Part shown: piece after piece, positions 32,704 to 40,060 of the stretch
How the letters are laid out: every line of letters begins with the position of its first letter
Numbering within the stretch: the stretch's first letter is position 1
DNA from: Vibrio cholerae
GTDB lineage: Bacteria > Actinomycetota > Actinomycetes > Actinomycetales > Micrococcaceae
NCBI GenBank assembly: GCA_009728235.1
Contig: WNZI01000021.1
Location: 1-51,320, forward strand
Length of the DNA stretch: 51,320 bases
Direction: 5' to 3'
Notes under the pieces: generated by a model
Database searches by the model: none
What the model saw: the letters and a program-made list of their open reading frames with translations, nothing else
Told to the model about the DNA's origin: nothing
Program-made: the position numbers and the translations under genes

Positions 32704-33567
32704 GTGGGAGTTGTACCGCTGAAGGACATTGTTGATCCGGCGTTCCGGGACCGCTACGGGGTGCCCGCCATCAACATCTTCAATGACTTGACCATGGAGG
32801 GCGTGCTCGCCGGCGCCGTGGAGGCGAACTCCCCGGTGATCCTGCAGACCTCCGTGAAGACCGTGCGCACCGTCGGCTCCCGGGTGCTGTTCGACATGTG
32901 GCAGTCCATGACCCGCGGCATCGAGGTGCCCGTCACCCTGCACCTGGACCACTGCCCCGACCGTGCGGTGGTCACCGAATGCCTGAAGGCCGGCTGGAAC
33001 TCGGTGCTCTTCGACGCGTCCGAGCTGCCCGTGGAGGAGAACCAGCGCCAGACCATCGAGGTCGTCGCCGAGGCCCGCAGCTACGGCGCCCAGGTGGAGG
33101 GCGAGATCGAGGCCATCACAGGCGTCGAGGACGATCACGGGTCCGATGAGGTGTCCAAGCAGCAGAGCCTCGAGGTGGCGCTCGCGTTCATCGACGCCAC
33201 CGGGATCGATGTCTTCGCCCCCTCGATCGGCAACGCCCACGGCAGCTACAAGGCGGCCCCCGTGCTCGACGTCGAGCGTGTCACCCAGATCGTGGAGGCA
33301 CGCAACCTCCCGATCGCCCTGCATGGCGGCAGCGGCCTCAGCCCCGAGCAGTTCGCCGACCTCATTGCCCGCGGCTGCGCGAAGGTCAACATCTCGACGG
33401 CCCTCAAGGAGCAGTACATGCAGTCCAGCCTCGCGTTCCTGAAGCAGGCGGAGCAGAACAACAAGTGGGATCCGCCGTCGCTGTTCAAGCACACCCGCGC
33501 CGACACCGTTGCGATGGTCCTCGACCTCTGCACGCAGTTCGGCAGCGCGGGCAAGGGAGGCCGCTGA
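32704..33567 (+). CDS. Class II (zinc) fructose/tagatose-bisphosphate aldolase
   Basis: 287 residues from a GTG with AGGAGG seven bases upstream. Zinc ligands H83 (HLDHCPD), H179 (GNAHGSYK) and H207 (LHGGSGLS), and the catalytic D82, are all present. It resembles the shorter KbaY/GatY branch more than the 340-residue FbaA branch, so tagatose-1,6-bisphosphate, fructose-1,6-bisphosphate or a related ketose phosphate are all possible substrates. The products include dihydroxyacetone phosphate. It is the first gene of a tight four-gene operon with the HAD phosphatase, dhaL and dhaK. Confidence 0.9.
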   Translation: MGVVPLKDIVDPAFRDRYGVPAINIFNDLTMEGVLAGAVEANSPVILQTSVKTVRTVGSRVLFDMWQSMTRGIEVPVTLHLDHCPDRAVVTECLKAGWNSVLFDASELPVEENQRQTIEVVAEARSYGAQVEGEIEAITGVEDDHGSDEVSKQQSLEVALAFIDATGIDVFAPSIGNAHGSYKAAPVLDVERVTQIVEARNLPIALHGGSGLSPEQFADLIARGCAKVNISTALKEQYMQSSLAFLKQAEQNNKWDPPSLFKHTRADTVAMVLDLCTQFGSAGKGGR

Positions 33568-33569
33568 GC

Positions 33570-34382
33570 ATGCCGGCCCTCATCTTCGACTGCGACGGCG
33601 TTCTCGCCGACACCGAGCAGTACGGCCACCTTCCCGCCTTCAATCAGACCTTCACCGACTTCGACGTCCCCGTGCAATGGAGCGTCGAGGACTACGCCGA
33701 GAAGGTGAAGATCGGCGGCGGGAAGGAGCGGATGCGCAGCATCCTCACGCCGCAACTCGCCTCGTCGCTGGGACTCGACGACGACGCCGCGGTGGACGCC
33801 GCGATCCTCTCCTGGCACAAGCGGAAGACGTCCGTCTACACGGAGCTCGTCGAAAGCGGCGTCATGCCCGCACGGCCCGGCATCGCACGGATCGTGCAGG
33901 AGGCGCACGACGCCGGCTGGACCCTCGCCGTTGCCTCCACCTCCGCGGAACCCGCGGTCCGCGCGGTCCTGACGCACGCCGTCGGGGCTGACCTCGCGGC
34001 GCACTTCTCGGTGTTCGCCGGGGACGTGGTGCCCGCGAAGAAACCCGCACCGGACATCTACCTGCTGGCGCTCTCGGAGCTGGAGGTGTCCGTCGATGAC
34101 GCGATCGTCGTCGAGGACAGCTCCAACGGGCTGCGCGCCGCCGTCGGTGCCGGGCTGCGGACCGTCGTCACGGTCAGCGGCTTCACCCGCGAGGAGGACT
34201 TTACGGGTGCCTCGCTCGTAGTGAGCTCCCTCGGGGAGCCTGACGGCGAGCAGGCCGAGACCCTCGCCGACCCGCGCGGCGCCGGGCCATCCGGCGTCGT
34301 CACCCTCGCCACCCTGCAGACATTGCTGTCCGCACCCGGCCCTGCTTCTGAGGCCGCGAACACCGAAATGGAGACCCCATGA
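33570..34382 (+). CDS. HAD-superfamily phosphatase (CbbY/beta-phosphoglucomutase-like)
   Basis: 270 residues. Motif I is IFDCDGVLADTE (D7, D9), followed by a helical cap. Motif II is VASTSAEPAVRAV, motif III VPAKKPAPDIYLLAL and motif IV VVEDSSNGLRAA. This is the CbbY/phosphoglucomutase-like branch, which removes phosphate from small sugar phosphates or moves it. Its ATG is two bases after the aldolase stop and its own stop overlaps dhaL (ATGA), so dosage is coupled to these enzymes. Acting on dihydroxyacetone phosphate or a ketose phosphate is plausible but inferred. A C-terminal tail of about 30 residues is Ala/Pro rich. Confidence 0.88.
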   Translation: MPALIFDCDGVLADTEQYGHLPAFNQTFTDFDVPVQWSVEDYAEKVKIGGGKERMRSILTPQLASSLGLDDDAAVDAAILSWHKRKTSVYTELVESGVMPARPGIARIVQEAHDAGWTLAVASTSAEPAVRAVLTHAVGADLAAHFSVFAGDVVPAKKPAPDIYLLALSELEVSVDDAIVVEDSSNGLRAAVGAGLRTVVTVSGFTREEDFTGASLVVSSLGEPDGEQAETLADPRGAGPSGVVTLATLQTLLSAPGPASEAANTEMETP

Positions 34383-35011
34383 GCGCCACCGACCTCGCCG
34401 ACGTCGAATTCGTTGTCCATTCGCTGGCCAAGACGGCCGTGGACAAGGAGAAGGAGTTCGGCGACCTCGACGCCGTGGTGGGCGACGGCGACCTCGGCTA
34501 CTCCCTGGCCCGCGGCTTCGAGAAGGTCCTCGCGGATTGGGATTCGTTCAAGCGCGACGACGTCGCCACGTTCCTGCAGCAGATAGCGCTCGCGATTTCC
34601 AGCAGGATCGGCGGGACCTCCGGGCCGCTGTGGGGGACGGCCTTCCTGCGGGCCTCCGCCGCCGCGAAGACGGTGGACGCGATCGACGGCACCGCCGTCG
34701 TCGCCATGCTGCGCGGAGCCACCGACGGCATCAAGGCCCGCGGCAACGCGGACCTCGGCGACAAGACCCTGCTGGATGCGCTGATCCCGGCGACGGACGA
34801 GCTCGAACGGCAGCTGGCGGCAGGAGCCTCGCCCGCGGAATGCCGTGCGGCGTTCGGAGCGACGATCCGCGAGTGCGCCGATGCGACGTCGGCCCTCGAA
34901 GCCCGGCGCGGACGCGCCAGCTACAGCGGGGAGCGCAGTATCGGATCACCCGATGCCGGGGCGGTGGCCGTGGCGATCATCGCCGAGCGCATCGTGGCCG
35001 ACTGGCCCTGA
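34379..35011 (+). CDS. dhaL: Dihydroxyacetone kinase subunit L (nucleotide-binding)
   Basis: 210 residues. The magnesium-ADP site D-x4-D-x-D is seen as D31, D36 and D38 (DAVVGDGDLG). GGTSGPLWG, LGDKTLLDAL and the C-terminal GRASYSGERSIGSPDAGA are the other signatures. DhaL carries the phosphoryl donor to the DhaK subunit. Whether ADP is tightly held and recharged by a PTS protein (DhaM) or ATP is used directly cannot be told. No DhaM is in the window, which favours ATP. It overlaps the phosphatase gene by four bases and lies 43 bases before dhaK. Confidence 0.95.
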   Translation: MSATDLADVEFVVHSLAKTAVDKEKEFGDLDAVVGDGDLGYSLARGFEKVLADWDSFKRDDVATFLQQIALAISSRIGGTSGPLWGTAFLRASAAAKTVDAIDGTAVVAMLRGATDGIKARGNADLGDKTLLDALIPATDELERQLAAGASPAECRAAFGATIRECADATSALEARRGRASYSGERSIGSPDAGAVAVAIIAERIVADWP

Positions 35012-35054
35012 CTCTTTCTCACATCCGTCCGACTCACAACGAAGTGGAGAACCC

Positions 35055-36050
35055 ATGAAGAAGTTCGTCAATGACCCGCAGCAGTTCGTCCCGGAGATGC
35101 TCGAGGGCCTGGCGCTCGCGAACCCGGACACCCTGAAGTACGTGCCCGAGTACAACCTGATCATGCGCGCCGATGGCCCCGACCAGAACAAGGTGTCGAT
35201 CGTGCAGGGCTCGGGCTCGGGGCACGAGCCGGCGCACGTGATGATCGTGGGCAAGGGCATGCTCGACGCAGCCTGTCCGGGTGATGTGTTCGCGGCGCCG
35301 CCGTTCGACTACGTGTACGAGACGACCAAGCTCATGGCCTCGCCGAAGGGCGTGCTGCTGCTGGTCAACAACTACACGGGCGACAAGATGGTCTTCGAGA
35401 TGGCGCAGGAGATGTCCTCCGCCGAGGGCATCGAGGTGAAGACGCTCTTCATCAACGACGACGTCTCCGTGGAGGACTCGACCTACACGATCGGGCGCCG
35501 CGGCGTGGCGGGCAACTTCTTCGTGATCAAGGCCGTCGCCGCCGCCGCCGAGCGCGGGGCGGACCTCGACGAGGTCATCCGCATCGGCGAGAAGGTCAAC
35601 TCGGTGACCCGCACCATGGGCGTCGCCCTGACCGCCTGCACGCCGCCGTCGAAGGGCAGCCCGCTGTTCGAGCTCGGCGACGACGAGATCGAGATCGGCG
35701 TCGGCATCCACGGCGAGCCGGGGCGTCGCCGGGCGAAGATGATGTCGGCCAACGAGATCGTCGAGGAGCTCCTGGCGCCGGTGGTCAAGGATCTGCCGTT
35801 CGAGAGTGGTGACCGCGTGGCCCTCATGGTGAACGGCCTCGGCGGCACCCCGATCAGCGAGCTGTACCTGCTGTACGGGCAGGCGCACAAGCGCCTCGCG
35901 GAGCAGGGCATCACGGTGGGCCGCAACTACGTGGGGGAGTACTGCACGTCCCTCGACATGGCCGGCGCGTCCATCACGCTGGTCAAGCTCGACGACGAGA
36001 TCGAGTCGCTGCTGATGGACCCGGCGGAGATTCCGATCCGGGTCTTCTGA
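35055..36050 (+). CDS. dhaK: Dihydroxyacetone kinase subunit K (substrate-binding)
   Basis: 331 residues. MKKFVNDPQQFVPEMLEGLA, then SGSGHEPAHVMIVGKGMLDA, LLLVNNYTGDKMVFEMA and the covalent substrate-binding H219 in GIHGEPG identify DhaK. H219 forms a hemiaminal with the ketone of dihydroxyacetone or a related short ketose. The chain is normal length, without a fused DhaL domain. GGAG lies five bases before the ATG. With DhaL it would yield dihydroxyacetone phosphate, the same triose made by the aldolase of this operon. Some DhaKL pairs prefer erythrulose; that remains open. The 3' end is overlapped in antisense by the tail of a truncated IS21 gene. Confidence 0.95.
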   Translation: MKKFVNDPQQFVPEMLEGLALANPDTLKYVPEYNLIMRADGPDQNKVSIVQGSGSGHEPAHVMIVGKGMLDAACPGDVFAAPPFDYVYETTKLMASPKGVLLLVNNYTGDKMVFEMAQEMSSAEGIEVKTLFINDDVSVEDSTYTIGRRGVAGNFFVIKAVAAAAERGADLDEVIRIGEKVNSVTRTMGVALTACTPPSKGSPLFELGDDEIEIGVGIHGEPGRRRAKMMSANEIVEELLAPVVKDLPFESGDRVALMVNGLGGTPISELYLLYGQAHKRLAEQGITVGRNYVGEYCTSLDMAGASITLVKLDDEIESLLMDPAEIPIRVF

Positions 36051-37579
36051 GTTCCTGAGGAGGAGGACTGCGGGCCGTTCACCTCGGGTGGGTGGCCCGC
36101 CGTTGTGTAGGAGCTGCTTCGCAGCGTCCTCAGATCCTGCCTCTCATCAACCTCTTCGACGAAGTGAAGGCCGCTGACCGCTCCGACGGTCAGTGCTGCG
36201 GCAATCCCTGCGATGACGTCCTGGGCTGCCATTGACCGGTGTAGGAGGAGAACATCGATCAGGGCGCGGGTGCCGCCGGAGTCCCCGTCGGTTTTGCGGG
36301 CCGCGGCCCAGAACGCCTCATGGGCGGAGGTGAAGGCCCCGGATGCTCGTGCGTGGGCCAGAGCGGTCGAGCCTGGTAGGGCGCCGGGTTTGTGGTGTAG
36401 GACCTCGAGGTAATGGTCCAGGTTCACGCTCTGCCCGTGCTGCGCGACTACACGGGGGTGCCGGGCGATTTCGGTGCGGCCGTCGAAGACGACGACTTCG
36501 GACGCGCGAAGGAACACCCGGACCGGGCGTCCGATGAGCCGGGCCGGAACGGAATAGGACGCCATCCGTACCCGGATCAGGCTTGACCGGTTCACCCTCG
36601 GCGTCAGTGTCAGGCCCGGTTCGAACCGTTCCGCCGTGATCGGCGCGAGCAAGGCTCGCTCAACGGCGAAGTCCTGGCCGACAGTATGAAGACGGTTCCC
36701 GATACGGCGGGCCTCATCATCGAGGTCCCACTGCCTGATCTGCGCATGGAGCTCGGCAAGGGACTCGACGACGGGCATCGGGGACAGGTGTGTGCGACGG
36801 AACCGGCCGACTTCCCCCTCGACGCCGCCCTTTTCGTGGGCGCCCTCGATGCCGGGCTGGCAGTAGAACGCGTCGAACCCGTAGTGGGACCGGAACAACA
36901 GCCACCGCTGGTTCTCGGTCCGCTGCCTGCCGGTGCCGTAGACAACTTTCACGACCGCGTCGGTGAGGTTGTCGTATCTGATGTGTCGGGTCGGGATGCC
37001 GCCGATGTCCTCGAAAGCATCAATGTGGCCTTCCAGGAACGCTTCCTGGGCCTGGGTCGCATAGACCCTATGGATGGCCTTCCCGGAGTTCGACAGGCGG
37101 AAGGTGAACATATGGCACTTGGTCTTCACCCCGGCCAGCACCACCCAGACCTCCCCGAAGTCGACTTCCGCCTCCGCTCCCGGTGCGTGTTCCTGCGGGA
37201 TGAAGACCTCCGGCAGCCGGCCGGCCTCCGCATCGACCTCTGGGCGACGTTTGCGGACATAGTCACCGACCGTCGAATAAGAGAGCTGCCTTGCCCCGTG
37301 CTCATCAGCGAGGCGAGCGAAGACACGTCGTGCGGTATGACGCTGTTTGCGGGGAGCCTCGAGGTCCTGCCGGAGCATCGCGTCGATCACGGGCTTGAAC
37401 GTCTCCAACCGGGGCGCTGTCCGTACCCGGGGCTTTCGAGGTGGTGGTTCCGCCTGCCCGAGGGCCTGCCGGACAGTTGGTCGGCCGACACCATAACGCC
37501 TTGCCAGCTCCCTGATCGAGAGGCCCTCGACGCGCGCATCACGCCGGATCCGCGCAAAAACTTCCACCCGAGACTCCAT
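35927..37579 (-). pseudogene. istA: IS21-family transposase IstA, 3' truncated
   Basis: About 485 residues of real IstA, from MESRVEVFARIRRDARVEGL (GGTGGAGG five bases before the ATG at 37579) to about GLHFVEEVDE near 36150. It has the N-terminal HTH (LSIRELARRYGVGRPTVRQA), catalytic segments EAEVDFGEVWVVL and RYDNLTDAVVKVVYG, and the glutamate region GGVEGEVGRFRR. Beyond that the frame runs antisense through the hairpin and into the last 124 bases of dhaK, producing a Ser/Thr-rich tail that is not IstA. The usual istB ATPase gene is absent, so the element is a dead fragment. It lies between dhaK and the right ISL3 copy. Confidence 0.9.
36070..36100 (+). terminator. Hairpin after dhaK
   Basis: GCGGGCC (36070-36076) and GGCCCGC (36094-36100) flank a 17-base loop just after the dhaK stop. 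There is no T-run. It is a plausible but modest terminator at the edge of the IS21 fragment. Confidence 0.5.
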
Positions 37580-37625
37580 TCGAACCTCCACCTTGAGCAA
37601 CCAAAGAAGCATTGCCACAACCGTG

Positions 37626-37694
37626 AAGGTGGGTCCGGCTTAGACTGTCCGCGACACCCCGAAACGGTCGAAGTGGGTCCCGCTTAGATTGCCC
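37626..37694. repeat. IS21 terminal direct repeats
   Basis: Two imperfect repeats, AAGGTGGGTCCGGCTTAGAC at 37626-37645 and AAGTGGGTCCCGCTTAGATT at 37671-37690, lie 45 bases apart upstream of istA. Repeated terminal boxes are characteristic of IS21 ends and mark this as the surviving end of that element. Confidence 0.7.
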
Positions 37695-37724
37695 TGGTGG
37701 GTACGAACAAAGCTGCCATAGTCA

Positions 37725-38653
37725 TCGCGGCCGGTCTGGGAGTGTCCTGGCATACCGCGAACAGTGCGGTCCTTGCGGAGGGCAAGCGCCGGTTGATCGA
37801 CGACCCGCACCGGTTCGACGGGGTGACCGCGATCGGCGTGGACGAGCACGTCTGGCGGCACACCCGGCGGGGCGACAAGTTCGTGACCGTCATCATCGAT
37901 CTGACGCCGATCCGCGAGAAGACGGGCCCGGCACGGTTGTTGGACATGGTTGAAGGCCGCTCCAAGCAGGTGTTCAAGCAATGGCTCGCAGACAGGCCAC
38001 AAGCCTGGCGGGACGGGGTGGAAGTCGCCATGGACGGGTTCACCGGCTTCAAGACCGCGACCACGGAGGAGCTCCCCGACGCGGTCCCGGTGATGGATCC
38101 TTTCCATGTTGTCCGCCTCGCCGGCGACGGACTGGACCGGTGCCGGCAGCGTGTTCAACAAGCCACGACAGGGCATCGAGGCCGTGCCGGCGATCCGCTC
38201 TACCGGGCTCGGCGGACACTGCACACCGGTGCGGGACTGCTCACCGAGAAGCAGAACACGCGCCTGGATGCTGTGTTCGCGTCCGAGGAACACCTCGAGG
38301 TGGAAGCGACGTGGGGGATCTATCAGCGGATCGTCGCCGCGTACCGGGAACCCAGCAAACAGAAGGGGAAAGAGATGATGAAGGCCGTCATCAACTCGGT
38401 CACCGCGGGCGTCCCGGCCGCCCTGGTCGAGATCCGCAGGCTCGGCCGGACCCTGAAACAACGCGCCGTCGATGTGCTCGCGTTCTTTGACCGCCCCGGC
38501 ACATCGAACGGCCCGACCGAAGCCATAAATGGGCGCCTCGAACACCTTCGCGGCTCAGCCCTGGGCTTCAGGAACCTCACCAACTACATCACCAGATCAC
38601 TCCTGGAATCAGGCGGCTTCAGACCCCAACTGCACTCTCAATTACGATGAGCC
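37725..38653 (+). pseudogene. ISL3-family transposase, right copy, 5' truncated
   Basis: Corresponds to residue 129 onward of the intact transposase: AAGLGVSWHTANSAVLAEGK, IGVDEHVWRHTRRGDKF, AMDGFTGF, TEAINGRLEHLRGSALGFRN, ending at the stop at 38648-38650. The catalytic residues remain, but the zinc module and much of the HTH region are lost where the IS21 fragment adjoins. The open frame starts at 37697, but the first nine residues are not ISL3. The right terminal repeat is intact (ends at 38653) and is followed by AGTTTGGC. Close to, but not identical with, the left copy; for example it lacks one valine of VEVVAMDGF. Confidence 0.92.
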
Positions 38654-38661
38654 AGTTTGGC
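38654..38661. repeat. 8-bp target-site duplication, right
   Basis: AGTTTGGC directly after the right ISL3 terminal repeat, identical and in the same orientation as the bases before the left copy. Confidence 0.85.
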
Positions 38662-38702
38662 TCCGCCCATTCCTATGCGGACCGTCCAGCCCTCAGGCTC
38701 TT

Positions 38703-39226
38703 CTAGTCGAGCCCATTTCGGAAGCAGACGCTAACATCATCGCCCACATAGGGACCAAATGGAGGAACGCGGTTCCAGCCTTGGCGTGAGTAGAGCGCTA
38801 TGGCTTCAGGCTGCAGGATCCCGGTCTGGAGGACCAGGTCCTGCACGCCGAGGGAGCGAGCAACCTCCTCGACGTGAGCCAGTGCCTGCCGAGCGAGGGC
38901 CTTCGTCGGAACTCGGGCGAGACGTAAACGCGTTTGACTTCCCAGTAGTCCGGAGTTCGCAGCAGGGCGGCTGTTGCGGCTGGTCGATCATCGATGACGG
39001 CCACCCACACTGTCGCGATGTCCTCAGCCCTGGGTGGCAGCGGCCTCGGGTGGCCCTGTTCGACAAATGCTCTGTAACGGGGCCCCAACTCGGCGTCCAT
39101 CTGCCCGCGCAGATCTTCTGCCCACCGGTGGTCCCAGCTGGTCTGCACCCAGACGGGGGTCGATCCGTCTCCGAACGGAGCGGCTACCCCGGTGCTCTTC
39201 TGCTGAGCGGGCGATACATCAGTCAC
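38703..39226 (-). CDS. GNAT acetyltransferase, frameshifted
   Basis: The first 107 residues (PVWVQTSWDHRWAEDLRGQM, ATVWVAVIDDRPAATAALLR, WEVKRVYVSPEFRR) are the front half of a GNAT domain. Near 38910 the frame breaks. With one base added, the acetyl-CoA-binding helix and the rest follow: KALARQALAHVEEVARSLGV, QDLVLQTGILQPEAIALYSR, then a stop at 38703. The complete protein would be about 174 residues. GTG at 39226 is used, with AAGG upstream. Substrate unknown. Similar acetyltransferases accompany sulfur and amino-acid genes, and a second one lies at 39.5 kb. It is the first gene to the right of the composite transposon. Confidence 0.8.
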
Positions 39227-39386
39227 GCTGGTGCCTTACGTCGTGGCAGTGAGCGAACTGCCCATTGTGGTGTTGAACAGCCACTGTAGGAGCAGCGGAA
39301 ATCCGGACCAAATGACGTGTCTTTTTATTCACCACTGGCAACCCGGCGTAGGTTGGCGCAACAGGGGGTAATGCAGGGTAACGAAT

Positions 39387-39479
39387 GATGCCCTGCAGGA
39401 GAACCTGGCGGACGCGCTGGCGAAGACACAGGAGCGGACGCGGGACGCCGCGAGGAGCGCCGTGGTCCTCAGCATTTGA
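39387..39479 (+). pseudogene. C-terminal remnant of a MetB-like gene
   Basis: DALQENLADALAKTQERTRD then AARSAVVLSI and a stop. This matches the last 30 residues of the MetB-like enzyme at 22.9 kb (LQEDLATALEKTRRASRRAV then ALSA). No other part of the gene is present. It shows that a second transsulfuration gene once lay here and was removed by a deletion, leaving its tail. Confidence 0.8.
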
Positions 39480-39518
39480 CCCCTCCCGAACCGCGGCGGC
39501 AGTCCGGGCCGGGCACGG

Positions 39519-40046
39519 TCAGCCTCGCTGCTGCTGAGGAATGGGCAGGTCTTTGGTGAACGCCAGGTGCAGGATGGTCTCCGGGTCGGCGGCCAGGTCG
39601 AAGCCCGGGTGGTAGCCCGTGGCGAGGTAGAGGTTCTTCGCCTCCGGCTGGCGCGGGCCTGTCGTGAGGTAGATCCGGCGGTAGCCGCGACGCTCGGCCT
39701 CCGCTTCGAGCTCGACCAGCACCTGGCGGGCCAGACCGCGACGGCGGTGCCCGGCATGGGTCCAGATCCGTTTGAGTTCGGCGGTCTGCCCGTCGTACCG
39801 GCGGAAGGCGCCGCCAGCCACGGTCCGCTCCTCCTCCTGGAGGATCAGCAGTGCGCCGTGCGGGGCAGCGAACTCCTCCGCGGGATAACGGCGCATCTCC
39901 TTGCCGGCGCCACCAAACAAAGTGCCGTACCTATTGTCGTATTCCTCGATGAGTCCGTCCACCAGGGGCTGCACGCGGGGGTCCTCCAACGGCAGGTGGA
40001 GCACGGTCAGTTCCGGGGGAGCCCCGAGGGGCAGGGGGGTCACCAT
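39519..40046 (-). CDS. GNAT-family acetyltransferase
   Basis: 175 residues. IWTHAGHRRRGLARQVLVEL is motif A with the pyrophosphate-binding R-x-x-G-L-A loop, preceded by VAGGAFRRYDGQTAELKR and followed by GYRRIYLTTGPRQPEAKNLY. All match the GNAT fold. The substrate is unknown. GAAGGA lies five bases before the ATG. It is 14 bases downstream of the FAD/NAD(P)-binding gene on the same strand, so the two form an operon and may modify the same amine or amino-acid-like compound. Confidence 0.9.
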   Translation of the reverse strand: MVTPLPLGAPPELTVLHLPLEDPRVQPLVDGLIEEYDNRYGTLFGGAGKEMRRYPAEEFAAPHGALLILQEEERTVAGGAFRRYDGQTAELKRIWTHAGHRRRGLARQVLVELEAEAERRGYRRIYLTTGPRQPEAKNLYLATGYHPGFDLAADPETILHLAFTKDLPIPQQQRG

Positions 40047-40060
40047 CAGGGTCCTTCAGG

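Larger units (their letters stand above)
23701..38653. mobile_element. Composite transposon bounded by inverted ISL3-family copies, about 15 kb
   Basis: Two ISL3-type elements in inverted orientation bound 15 kb of cargo. The outer ends begin GGCTCATCGTAATTAAGAGT (left) and GGCTCATCGTAATTGAGAGT (right, minus strand), and both are flanked by AGTTTGGC. The cargo consists of two GAF-kinase-receiver-LuxR proteins, a hydrolase, an SRPBCC protein, pfk, a HbpS-like gene, an aldolase, a HAD phosphatase and dhaL-dhaK. The left IS is complete. The right IS has lost its inner end to an IS21 element, but the outer end remains. The matching duplication outside both copies supports insertion as one unit into the sulfur locus. 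Confidence 0.8.
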
